Numbered from the stretch's first letter, positions 1 to 6,116 are shown. The stretch: 6,399 nucleotides of DNA from an uncultured Bacteroidales bacterium (GCA_903929065.1 CAIYTJ010000003.1:1-6399); one strand, 5' to 3'. The notes: generated by a model from the sequence alone, not told the origin. Translations and numbers: made by a program.

Positions 1-1796
1 GGTTCGGTAATGAAAAATCCCATTTGAGTACCTGTACGCCTTGAATAAGTCTTGACTTCCGGCGTTTTTTCCAAAATATAATCCACTTCGTTGAGCATGC
101 GGTTGGTTTCTTCGAGCGAAGTTCCGGGAGGTGAATTATAATCAAGCACGATAGAACCTTCATCCATTTCGGGCAAAAATCCGGTTTGCAACCGTGGAAG
201 CATTAATACCAGACACAAAATTAAAACGGCAACGAAACCTGCGCTAATATAAGGGCGGCGGATAAAAACTTCAATCCACGGGCGGTGTTTGACCAAATGA
301 ACTTCCGAATTGGTTGATAATCCCTTATCTTTCGAAAATAGCAGGTAAATTACCGGCAAACCAAGCCATGTTACCACAAAGGAACATACCAGCGTAATAA
401 TCATGGTTTCCGTCAGAATCTTAAAATAGGCACCGGCAACACCCGACATTAATTCGAACGGAAACAGAATAACAATGGTGCTGAGTGACGAGCTGACCAT
501 CGATGGAAAAAGAAATGTTATGGCTTTTCCGATTAATTCTTTGGGCGTTTTATCCGGAAATTCTTCGTGCGTTCGGTGAATTTGCTCGACGACAATAATT
601 GCATCGTCAATTATAAGCCCGATAGAAGCCGCGATGGCACCTATTGTCATGATATTGAAATCGAAGCCGATTAATTTCATGCAGATAAACGTGAGTGCCA
701 ATGTCATTGGAATTGTAATCAACAACACTGAGCCGGCTTTATATGATTGCAGGAACAACAAAACTACGATAATCGCCAGTACCAAACCAATCCAAAGCAC
801 ATCAATAATGCTTTGAATGCTGGTTTTTACGAATTCAGATTGATTGTAATACGGTTTTAGAACCACACCTTTGGGCAGAATTTTATTCAATTCAGCCACT
901 TTTGCTTCAACACCGGTTGCCACGTCAATCAAATTGCTTTGCGGCTGTTTCACCACGGCAATAAGCGGAACATTTTTGCCATCGGCTTTAATGCGGATAT
1001 AATCGTTTTGCTCGGCAACAACCACGTTGGCCACGTCGCTGAATTTCACCTTACGGATTCCGTTGTCAAAAATGACTAAGTTTTTTATTTCTTCAATATT
1101 TTTGAGCGTTGCATCGGTTACAGTGAGATACAACCGGTTATAATCGACTGTGAAACCGGTAGATTTTATAAAATCGGTTTGCTGGAGGATTTTTTGAATA
1201 TCAAGCGGATTGATTTTAAGTGTATTTAGTTTCCTTTCGTCCAGCACAATGCGGTATTCCTTTTCTTTTCCGCCAATTACCTGCACCGACGAAACGCCCG
1301 GAACGCGTGACAGAAATGGCTTTATGGTGTATTGCGCAATCAGTTTCAGTTCAACGGAACTTTTGGTGTCCGATTGAAGCGAATAACCCATTACCGGCAA
1401 AATGGACGGATTCATTTTCTCCACCGTAATCTGAACATCAGGCGGCAAATCGTTTTTAATCTGTGTAATCTGCGATTCAATTTGCTGTTTATCCAAATCA
1501 ATATCCGTATTCCAGTTCATAAATGCTGAAATCTCGCAACTTCCCATGCTGGTAGTGCTGCGGATTAAGTGCAGGTTATCAACGCGTTTGATGGCGTTTT
1601 CGATGGGCTTAGTCACCATCACCATCATTTTTTCAACCGGTTGTTCACCGTTTTCGACAATGATTTTAATTTTTGGAAAAGTTATGTTTGGGAAAAGAGA
1701 AGTTTTAAGATTCTGATACGAAAATACACCGCCAATTAAAATCAGCAATAGAATAACCGCAATCGGGCTTTTGAATTTTACAAAAATCTTTTCCAT
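1..1796 (-). CDS. RND efflux pump inner-membrane permease, partial (C-terminal part beyond the left edge)
   Basis: Inner-membrane proton-driven pump of the RND superfamily, the energised part of a tripartite envelope exporter. Reading from ATG at 1796 gives an open frame of 598 codons to the window edge with no stop; full-length relatives have about 1000-1050 residues. Visible order: TM1 (about 11-26), porter domain (about 28-331) beginning LFPNITFPKI, TM2-TM4 (about 332-404), TM5-TM6 (about 428-486), TM7 (about 513-533), then the second periplasmic loop with FLPEMDEGS and PPGTSLEET. TM4 carries GLIIDDAIIVVE; D397 and D398 match the adjacent acidic pair used for proton relay in AcrB-type pumps. 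The MDEG/PPGTSLEE/SRRTG signature also recalls CzcA/CusA-like members, so drug versus metal or other substrate is unresolved. The start lies 14 bases after the adaptor gene stop, with no Shine-Dalgarno; a heptamer repeat occupies the leader. Family certain, substrate unknown. Confidence 0.95.
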   Translation of the reverse strand, partial: MEKIFVKFKSPIAVILLLILIGGVFSYQNLKTSLFPNITFPKIKIIVENGEQPVEKMMVMVTKPIENAIKRVDNLHLIRSTTSMGSCEISAFMNWNTDIDLDKQQIESQITQIKNDLPPDVQITVEKMNPSILPVMGYSLQSDTKSSVELKLIAQYTIKPFLSRVPGVSSVQVIGGKEKEYRIVLDERKLNTLKINPLDIQKILQQTDFIKSTGFTVDYNRLYLTVTDATLKNIEEIKNLVIFDNGIRKVKFSDVANVVVAEQNDYIRIKADGKNVPLIAVVKQPQSNLIDVATGVEAKVAELNKILPKGVVLKPYYNQSEFVKTSIQSIIDVLWIGLVLAIIVVLLFLQSYKAGSVLLITIPMTLALTFICMKLIGFDFNIMTIGAIAASIGLIIDDAIIVVEQIHRTHEEFPDKTPKELIGKAITFLFPSMVSSSLSTIVILFPFELMSGVAGAYFKILTETMIITLVCSFVVTWLGLPVIYLLFSKDKGLSTNSEVHLVKHRPWIEVFIRRPYISAGFVAVLILCLVLMLPRLQTGFLPEMDEGSIVLDYNSPPGTSLEETNRMLNEVDYILEKTPEVKTYSRRTGTQMGFFITE

Positions 1797-1802
1797 ATGT
1801 TG

Positions 1803-1830
1803 CTTACTGTTTACTGCTTACCGCTTACCG
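1803..1830. repeat. Heptamer tandem repeat, 4 units, across the adaptor/pump gene junction
   Basis: Four consecutive 7-base units on the plus strand: CTTACTG, TTTACTG, CTTACCG, CTTACCG. The second unit is a rotation of the CTGTTTA unit found at 5235-5248, and the 11-mer ACTGTTTACTG is shared by the two places. The tract supplies the last codons and the TAA stop (1811-1813) of the adaptor gene and runs to within 6 bases of the pump ATG, so it also fills the position where a ribosome-binding site would be expected. Confidence 0.8.
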
Positions 1831-2719
1831 TTATTTTTACTGCCGAGCTATCATTCAGCCCATAAGCTCCTTCGCTGATTACTAAATCCGAAGTTGATAA
1901 ACCAGAATTCACAATTTCAACAAAATCATCGTTTTCAATTCCTTTCTGAACAAGAACTTTCACGGCCAGTTTATTATTCACTACTTTCATTACCCAGAAT
2001 TCGGTTTGCGTTTCGTTGGTCATCAAAGCATTTCGTGGAATCAGACAGGTATTTAAATGACGAGCTTTTACCAGTTCCACTTCCAGATTCAGATTTTCGG
2101 GTAATGGCTTGTTATAATGCGGTTTAATAAGTACTTGTTGGGTTTGGTTGGCATCGTCAACAGTCGGCAAAATCTGGTAAATGGTACCGGAAAAACGAGT
2201 ATCTTCACCTAAAACCAATGTACAAGTTGCACCGGTTTTCACCAGCGAATTAAACTCAAACGGCAGATTCAATTGCACTAAAACATCATGATTTTCGGCC
2301 ACGGTACAAAGTGAAGCGCCTTCTACAGTATATGCACCATTTTCGGTAATGTTCAACGTGCTGATAACGCCTTGCGAAGGAGCAAAAACCTTGATTAACC
2401 CCATATTTCCTGAATCGGAATTCTCTAATGCCTTGTTTTCTTTGGTTTGTATTTCGAACAGCAAATCGCCTCTTTTGACGGAATCACCAAATTTCACTGA
2501 GATTTTTCGTACGTAACCGGAAATCGGCGAAACCACCAGGTTCTTTTTCAGATAAATAGTTTTACCGTTGAAAGTCAGTTTGCTGTCAATTTCACCGAAT
2601 TTTACTGACGAAGTTTTTACACTTACCACCGGTGATTGTTCTTCCTCTTTCGCTTCCTTTTTTCCACAGGAGTTCAGCACGAAAGCTGAAATACAAAGCG
2701 AGAATAATATTTTTCTCAT
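1811..2719 (-). CDS. RND periplasmic adaptor (membrane fusion protein), lipoprotein, short form
   Basis: Periplasmic adaptor linking an RND pump to an outer-membrane channel. 302 residues, short compared with the usual 350-400. The N-terminus MRKILFSLCISAFVLNSC is a lipoprotein signal with lipobox LNSC, lipidated Cys18, followed by a charged linker (GKKEAKEEE). The two halves of the lipoyl-like barrel-sandwich are clear: about 62-90 (SPISGYV, FGDSVKRGD) and about 110-141 (APSQGVIS). Only some 19 polar residues join them, where most adaptors insert a long alpha-helical hairpin. The beta-barrel domain follows (about 145-215) and then the membrane-proximal domain, with LIPRNAL and the C-terminal GLSTSDLVISEG-type strand. 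The gene sits 18 bases after the outer-membrane gene and 14 bases before the pump gene, consistent with one operon. Its last codons and stop lie inside a heptamer repeat. Start chosen because it gives the complete lipoprotein signal; no strong Shine-Dalgarno, only an A/G-rich leader. Confidence 0.93.
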   Translation of the reverse strand: MRKILFSLCISAFVLNSCGKKEAKEEEQSPVVSVKTSSVKFGEIDSKLTFNGKTIYLKKNLVVSPISGYVRKISVKFGDSVKRGDLLFEIQTKENKALENSDSGNMGLIKVFAPSQGVISTLNITENGAYTVEGASLCTVAENHDVLVQLNLPFEFNSLVKTGATCTLVLGEDTRFSGTIYQILPTVDDANQTQQVLIKPHYNKPLPENLNLEVELVKARHLNTCLIPRNALMTNETQTEFWVMKVVNNKLAVKVLVQKGIENDDFVEIVNSGLSTSDLVISEGAYGLNDSSAVKITVSGKQ

Positions 2720-2726
2720 ATTCTTT

Positions 2727-2740
2727 CTATTTACTAACTA
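2727..2740. repeat. Degenerate heptamer pair at the tolC-like/adaptor junction
   Basis: Plus strand CTATTTA followed by CTAACTA. The first differs by one base from the CTGTTTA unit seen at 5235-5248. The pair overlaps the TAG stop codon (2738-2740) of the outer-membrane gene and lies in the 18-base gap before the adaptor ATG. With only two imperfect units this could be chance; it is listed because its position matches the clear arrays at the other junctions. Confidence 0.3.
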
Positions 2741-4021
2741 GTAGTTCCAATAATTAAACGAATTCACCAATAATTGTTTTTCCATGTTAAGCAACAGAAA
2801 ATCCTGCTTTTTGGAAGTGATATCTTTCAACAAATTTTTAAAATCCATTACTGAAATTAATCCGTGAGACAGTTCATCCGAATAAACTTTATATAGTTTG
2901 TCGTATTGATTTAATTGATTTTCGAGGATGATTCCACGTTCGTCGAGCGATTTTAGCTGACTCCGGATTTTATCTTTGTTGATTTCACGCTGGGTTTTAA
3001 AATGTTCTTTTTCGAATTGAAGCGTTGAAATGTTTACTGTTGATTTTTCGCGTTCCAGCTTTCGTTGATTGCCATCGTATAACGTCCAGCTGAAATTTAG
3101 TCCGAAACTGAAACCGAACCGGTCGAAAGTCGGAATTCCGGTTGCGTTGTAGCCGGCATTGGCAAAAGCGTTTAGTTGTGGTTTGTATTTCAGTTCGCCG
3201 ATGGACTGGTCGGCTAAAATTCCCAAACTGTCAAGTTTGTAGGACATAAGAAAATTCGATTCAGTCGTTTTATCTGGTAATATCGATAATTTAATTTCCT
3301 TAATATCAGCAGGAACTGAATCTTTAATTCCGCAAAGCAGGTTTAAATCAAACAGATTAGCCTTATAATCGTCTTCAAACGATTTGTTGGTAACCTGCAC
3401 ATTTTGTTTCTCTATTTCGAGCAACATTAAATCCGATTGTTTGTAAACAGCATTTTCAACCAGTTTATGCATTATATTCAGTTGGTCATCAAGTTGTTTC
3501 AGAATAATCCCGCCGTTTTTAATCTGCAATTTCGACTTCAGGCAAAGGATATATTGATAGCCAACCAGCTGTTCCATTTCGTGAATTGTCATGGTGGTTG
3601 AATTATCATTTTGTTTACGTGAAATATCCGATTTGTAGGAATACGGTTTCAGATTCATTTTGGCCAAAAGAGGTTGCTTCAACGAAACATATGCCTGATA
3701 CTGACCGCCGTTTGTGATTCCCAAATCATAACCGGTGTAACTGTTTGAACCATCAGAAGCGACATCAAAAGTGGATGGACTTTTGTCATAAGCGATAATA
3801 GGAGCGAAGAGAAGATTTGATTCAAGGCTTATAACCGGACTTTTAAGTATTCGTTCGGTTTGCTGCATATCGAGATTGACGATTTTAGTATCGTTCTTGT
3901 TTTTATTGATTAAAGGACTTGTTTTCTTAGCTTGTTCTAAATAAAAATTCAAATCCCGCTGCTGGGAAAACGTCAATCCTGCAAACAGAAAAAGCAATAT
4001 CAGTAGTACCAATTTGTTCAT
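2738..4021 (-). CDS. TolC-like outer-membrane efflux protein (OEP family)
   Basis: Outer-membrane channel component of a tripartite exporter, predicted to form a trimeric beta-barrel with a long alpha-helical periplasmic tunnel. 427 residues, in the normal OEP range. Residues 1-19 are a typical secretion signal (hydrophobic LVLLILLFLFAGL, likely cleavage after TFS before QQ). The mature part begins with the family's first helix (LNFYLEQAKKTSPLI). Two long helical stretches (about 130-235 and 322-427) flank beta strands, the clearest being FGFSFGLNFSWTLYDG at 302-317, followed by NQRKLEREK, a hallmark of this family. The C-terminal repeat ends with SHGLISVMDFKNLL and a long helix. It is the first gene of the efflux operon, upstream of adaptor and pump, and has a promoter-like element about 60 bases before its start. 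The leader has a purine stretch (AAGAAAGAAC) rather than a true Shine-Dalgarno. Stop is TAG. Confidence 0.93.
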   Translation of the reverse strand: MNKLVLLILLFLFAGLTFSQQRDLNFYLEQAKKTSPLINKNKNDTKIVNLDMQQTERILKSPVISLESNLLFAPIIAYDKSPSTFDVASDGSNSYTGYDLGITNGGQYQAYVSLKQPLLAKMNLKPYSYKSDISRKQNDNSTTMTIHEMEQLVGYQYILCLKSKLQIKNGGIILKQLDDQLNIMHKLVENAVYKQSDLMLLEIEKQNVQVTNKSFEDDYKANLFDLNLLCGIKDSVPADIKEIKLSILPDKTTESNFLMSYKLDSLGILADQSIGELKYKPQLNAFANAGYNATGIPTFDRFGFSFGLNFSWTLYDGNQRKLEREKSTVNISTLQFEKEHFKTQREINKDKIRSQLKSLDERGIILENQLNQYDKLYKVYSDELSHGLISVMDFKNLLKDITSKKQDFLLLNMEKQLLVNSFNYWNY

Positions 4022-4080
4022 ATCCGTTGTTTTGTTCTTTCTTATTACACTTATTTAATGCTTAATAATTAATGAAGAAG

Positions 4081-4117
4081 CAAAGATACAATAACTATAT
4101 TAAATTGAAGTTTCAAA
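4081..4117 (-). promoter_or_regulatory. Putative Bacteroidota-type promoter for the efflux operon
   Basis: On the minus strand TATCTTTG (4088 down to 4081) is an exact match to the Bacteroidota -7 consensus TAnnTTTG. A TTTG at 4117-4114 could be the -33 element, but the 25-base spacer is a little longer than the 17-23 usually cited. The implied transcription start is near 4074, giving a leader of about 50 bases before the outer-membrane gene. Supported by motif and position only. Confidence 0.5.
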
Positions 4118-4125
4118 GGCTGAAA

Positions 4126-4146
4126 AAATTTATAAACTATAAATTT
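4126..4146. promoter_or_regulatory. Perfect inverted repeat upstream of the efflux promoter, possible operator
   Basis: AAATTTATA (4126-4134), spacer AAC, TATAAATTT (4138-4146): perfect 9-base arms with a 3-base spacer. It lies about 9 bases upstream of the proposed -33 element of the efflux operon, a suitable place for an activator or repressor site. The arms are entirely A/T in an A/T-rich gap, so chance is a real alternative. No regulator gene is present in the window. Confidence 0.35.
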
Positions 4147-4196
4147 CAATCAGCTTCATATAGTTTCCTGTTTAAAAAAACTGATTTTTCAATAAA

Positions 4197-4235
4197 ACCA
4201 AACCGCCCGAATCAAGGTTGATTCGGGCGGTTGGT
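4197..4235 (-). terminator. Strong hairpin terminator of the hisIE-ftsE-zinc ribbon transcript
   Basis: Near-perfect hairpin: AACCGCCCGAATCAA (4201-4215) pairs with 4218-4232, giving about 14 pairs around a small AGGT loop, and can be extended by ACC/GGT (4197-4199 with 4233-4235) past one bulged A. Read on the minus strand, the stem is followed by GGTTTTATTG, a modest T-rich tail. It sits 24 bases after the stop of the small zinc-ribbon gene and before the promoter of the efflux operon, so it separates the two transcripts. Confidence 0.85.
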
Positions 4236-4258
4236 GAAAATTATATTTGATGATTCTT

Positions 4259-4471
4259 TTAGCGAAAGTGTTTATGCAATGATTTAGGCGACCCGCTCCA
4301 CGAGCAGCCCAGGCAGTAAAGCATGGTCAGGTCAAAACCTTCTAGCGAACTTCCATCGTGTACGGGTACGATATCCAGGTTTTCCGAAACCGTCACCAGC
4401 ACAGTATCCTTCGCTTCGTTTTTTACGAAAAAGCGATGAACTTCACATTGGGGACAGCGCATGTTTCTCAT
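4259..4471 (-). CDS. Small zinc-ribbon-like protein of unknown function
   Basis: 70-residue cytoplasmic protein that I do not recognise as a named family. It has two CxxC knuckles, C6-PQ-C9 near the N-terminus and C53-LG-C56 near the C-terminus, the layout of a zinc ribbon with a 43-residue insert. The segment between is predicted to be mostly beta (TVLVTVSEN, LDIVPVHDG) with an acidic stretch, and the tail is basic and His-rich (KSLHKHFR). There is no signal peptide or membrane segment. The ATG at 4471 lies 11 bases after the FtsE stop; an internal ATG at 4462 (Met4) is an alternative that keeps both CxxC motifs. Position between ftsE and a strong terminator indicates it is the last gene of that transcript. 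The two spaced CxxC pairs and the tight operon spacing argue for a real gene; function cannot be inferred. Confidence 0.75.
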   Translation of the reverse strand: MRNMRCPQCEVHRFFVKNEAKDTVLVTVSENLDIVPVHDGSSLEGFDLTMLYCLGCSWSGSPKSLHKHFR

Positions 4472-4482
4472 AATCTTGCCGG

Positions 4483-5178
4483 TTATTTGGTTTTTTCTTT
4501 CTCTAAAATTTCTTCCGTCAGCGTTTCATTATCGCAAATAAATACACGTCCCGGATATTTATCCACCCAATTCAGGTTATGTGTGGCAATAATAACCGTT
4601 GTACCGGCTTTACAAATGGTTGTAAGCAGTTCAAACAACTTATTTCCCGTGTGATAATCCAGGTTACCGGTTGGTTCATCGGCCAGAATAATTTCCGGCG
4701 AATTAAGCAGCGCGCGTGCAATCACAATGCGTTGCTGCTCGCCGCCCGAAAGTTGATGCGGCATTTTATTCCCGGAGGAAGCCATTCCAACTTGAGTCAG
4801 CACATTTTCAATTTGTTCGTCAATCGCCGCCTGGTCTTTCCAGTCGGTAGCTTTCAGCACAAATTCCAGGTTTTTATAAACGCTGCGGTCGGTAAGCAGT
4901 TGAAAATCCTGAAAAACGATACCAATCTTACGGCGTAGAAACGGCACATCGTTGATATCCAACGCATGCAAATCGTGGTCGAGCACACTGGCAACGCCAT
5001 ACTTTACCGGAACGTCGTGATACATCGATTTCAACAGCGAAGTCTTGCCGCTGCCCACTTTACCCAGCAAATAAATAAACTCACCCGAATGAACTTCCAG
5101 CTGAATGTCCTTCAACACCAGTTGCTCCTGCTGATAAATATCAACGTCGGCGTATTTGATTAATAATTTCTTTTCCAT
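4483..5178 (-). CDS. ftsE: FtsE-type ABC transporter ATP-binding protein
   Basis: Cytoplasmic ABC ATPase, 231 residues, the size of FtsE and related MacB/LolD-class subunits. In order: Walker A GKVGSGKT (39-46), Q-loop with Q90 in IGIVFQDFQLL, signature LSGGEQQR (143-150), Walker B IILADEP (163-169), D-loop GNLD (171-174) and H-loop His200 in IIATHN. All catalytic residues are present. In known systems FtsE pairs with the membrane protein FtsX and controls peptidoglycan hydrolases at the division site. The DFQLL Q-loop region and DEPTGNLD are typical of FtsE, but LolD or MacB-like ATPases share much of this, so the name is likely rather than certain. No ftsX follows; a small zinc-ribbon gene does. 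The start is 83 bases after the hisIE stop, and almost all of that gap is heptamer repeat, leaving only AATTGTT before the ATG and no Shine-Dalgarno. Confidence 0.88.
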   Translation of the reverse strand: MEKKLLIKYADVDIYQQEQLVLKDIQLEVHSGEFIYLLGKVGSGKTSLLKSMYHDVPVKYGVASVLDHDLHALDINDVPFLRRKIGIVFQDFQLLTDRSVYKNLEFVLKATDWKDQAAIDEQIENVLTQVGMASSGNKMPHQLSGGEQQRIVIARALLNSPEIILADEPTGNLDYHTGNKLFELLTTICKAGTTVIIATHNLNWVDKYPGRVFICDNETLTEEILEKEKTK

Positions 5179-5185
5179 AACAATT

Positions 5186-5262
5186 CAGTTATCAGTTATC
5201 AGTTATCAGTTATCAGTTATCAGTTATTTGTTCACTGTTTACTGTTTACTGTTTCCTGTATT
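5186..5262. repeat. Heptamer tandem repeat tract, 11 units, filling the hisIE-ftsE gap
   Basis: Six perfect copies of CAGTTAT (5186-5227), then in the same 7-base phase TTGTTCA, CTGTTTA, CTGTTTA, CTGTTTC and CTGTATT (5228-5262). CAGTTAT and CTGTTTA agree at C, G, T, T, so the two blocks look like diverged versions of one unit. The tract touches the hisIE stop codon (5262-5264) and ends 7 bases before the ftsE ATG. On the transcribed strand the units read ATAACTG and TAAACAG. Because 7 is not a multiple of 3, stops recur in all three frames. Confidence 0.95.
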
Positions 5263-5855
5263 TATTTGTGTCTTTTCTTCAATTCCCGAGCCAGGTCGTC
5301 GAGCGAATAACCTTTCGAAGTCAGCAATACAATCAGGTGGTACATCAAATCGGAAGCCTCGTAAATAAATCCTTCTTCGGTTCCGTTAGTCGCTTCAATA
5401 ACCGTTTCCACAGCCTCTTCGCCCACTTTTTGCGCCATGCGGTTCACGCCTTTTTTGAAAAGCGAAGTGGTATACGAACCTTCGGGCATTTCCTTAAAAC
5501 GAACTGTGATAAAATCCTGCAGATATTTCAAAAAGGCAATGTCACCGTCGTTTTTCTCGTTCCAGCACGTGTCAGCGCCGGTATGGCAAACCGGACCCAC
5601 CGGATGCACCTTGATCAACAACGTGTCGTTATCACAATCGGGAGTAATCGAAACCACGTTCAGAAAGTTCCCGCTTTCCTCGCCTTTGGTCCACAAGCGG
5701 TTCTTCGTACGGCTAAAAAAAGTAACCTTTCCGGTTTCTTCGGTTTTGGCCAATGCTTCTTCGTTCATATAACCAAGCATCAATACTTTGGAAGTCCATT
5801 CGTCCTGAATAATGGCCGGAATCAATCCGTTTGTTTTTTGAAAATCTAAATTCAT
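5262..5855 (-). CDS. hisIE: Bifunctional phosphoribosyl-AMP cyclohydrolase / phosphoribosyl-ATP pyrophosphatase
   Basis: Cytoplasmic enzyme for steps 2 and 3 of histidine biosynthesis: the HisE part removes pyrophosphate from phosphoribosyl-ATP and the HisI part opens the adenine ring of phosphoribosyl-AMP. 197 residues, the normal length of the fused protein. HisI domain (about 1-105): LMLGYMNEEAL, FFSRTKNRLWTKGE, and the metal site DCDND (Asp73, Asp75, Asp77) with Cys74, Cys90 and Cys97 (GPVCHTGADTC) as expected zinc ligands. HisE domain (about 108-197): VGEEAVETVIEA (144-155) and EASDLMYHLIVLL (166-178), the acidic helices that bind Mg-nucleotide. All key residues are intact. It is first in its transcript, divergent from a tRNA gene and upstream of ftsE; hisF or other his genes, which often precede hisIE, are not here. 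The ATG at 5855 keeps the full HisI N-terminus; the leader is A-rich with no Shine-Dalgarno. Confidence 0.97.
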   Translation of the reverse strand: MNLDFQKTNGLIPAIIQDEWTSKVLMLGYMNEEALAKTEETGKVTFFSRTKNRLWTKGEESGNFLNVVSITPDCDNDTLLIKVHPVGPVCHTGADTCWNEKNDGDIAFLKYLQDFITVRFKEMPEGSYTTSLFKKGVNRMAQKVGEEAVETVIEATNGTEEGFIYEASDLMYHLIVLLTSKGYSLDDLARELKKRHK

Positions 5856-5890
5856 TTTGTTCTGATTTTACTTATCACGCTAATAGTCTG

Positions 5891-5898
5891 CGAAATTA
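5891..5898 (-). promoter_or_regulatory. Weak candidate -7 element for hisIE
   Basis: The minus strand reads TAATTTCG, one mismatch from TAnnTTTG, about 36 bases before the hisIE ATG. The nearest upstream TTTTG (5915-5911) is only 12 bases away, shorter than a normal spacer, so no good -33 element supports it. It is the best candidate in the 138 bases between hisIE and the tRNA promoter, where I see nothing else. Confidence 0.25.
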
Positions 5899-5973
5899 CA
5901 AAAAATCACTCAAAATGAAGTGGAAACATTGAAATTTTAAGAAATTGTTTTAATAATCCGCTAATACAGGCCG

Positions 5974-6001
5974 TTGATTTTGAAAAAATATTGTACTTTT
6001 G
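5974..6001 (+). promoter_or_regulatory. Putative promoter of the tRNA-Ser gene
   Basis: TACTTTTG (5994-6001) matches the Bacteroidota -7 consensus TAnnTTTG exactly. TTG at 5974-5976 is a possible -33 element with a 17-base spacer, at the short end of the reported range. The predicted start near 6008 leaves about 10 bases of 5' leader before the mature tRNA. Confidence 0.55.
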
Positions 6002-6018
6002 CAATGATTAATCAGAAA

Positions 6019-6105
6019 GGAAAGTTGCCGGAGTGGTCGAACGGGACGGTCTCGAAAACCGTTGTACGGGCAACTGTACCGTGAGTTCGAATCTCACACT
6101 TTCCG
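6019..6105 (+). tRNA. tRNA-Ser, anticodon CGA
   Basis: Complete class II tRNA of 87 bases. Acceptor stem GGAAAGT (6019-6025) pairs with ACTTTCC (6098-6104); G6105 is the discriminator, as is usual for serine. The D arm is CCG/CGG (6028-6030 with 6042-6044). The anticodon stem ACGGT/ACCGT (6046-6050 with 6058-6062) closes a 7-base loop CTCGAAA with anticodon CGA at 6053-6055, which reads UCG. The long variable arm has a GTAC/GTAC stem (6064-6067 with 6076-6079), diagnostic of Ser/Leu/Tyr-type tRNAs. The T arm is GTGAG-TTCGAAT-CTCAC (6081-6097). The next bases are CAAAA, so the terminal CCA is not encoded and must be added by a nucleotidyltransferase. Divergent from hisIE. Confidence 0.97.
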
Positions 6106-6116
6106 CAAAAACGAAG

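Noticed and set aside
4579..4938. Plus-strand open frame of 119 codons
   Set aside because: Antisense shadow of the FtsE coding region, which has complete ABC motifs.
5186..5262. CRISPR array
   Set aside because: Units are 7 bases in direct tandem, with no 20-40 base repeats separated by unique spacers and no cas genes.
5156..5368. Plus-strand open frame with a QLSVISY-type repeated peptide
   Set aside because: It is a translation of the heptamer array, which is open in all frames on this strand, continuing antisense into hisIE. No real protein is indicated.
5268..5849. Long plus-strand open frame of 193 codons
   Set aside because: Lies entirely antisense to hisIE, which has all expected catalytic motifs; the plus-strand product has no recognisable domain.
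6081..6107. Possible attachment site for an integrated element at the tRNA 3' end
   Set aside because: No direct repeat of the tRNA 3' segment, no integrase and no phage or conjugation gene is seen in the window.
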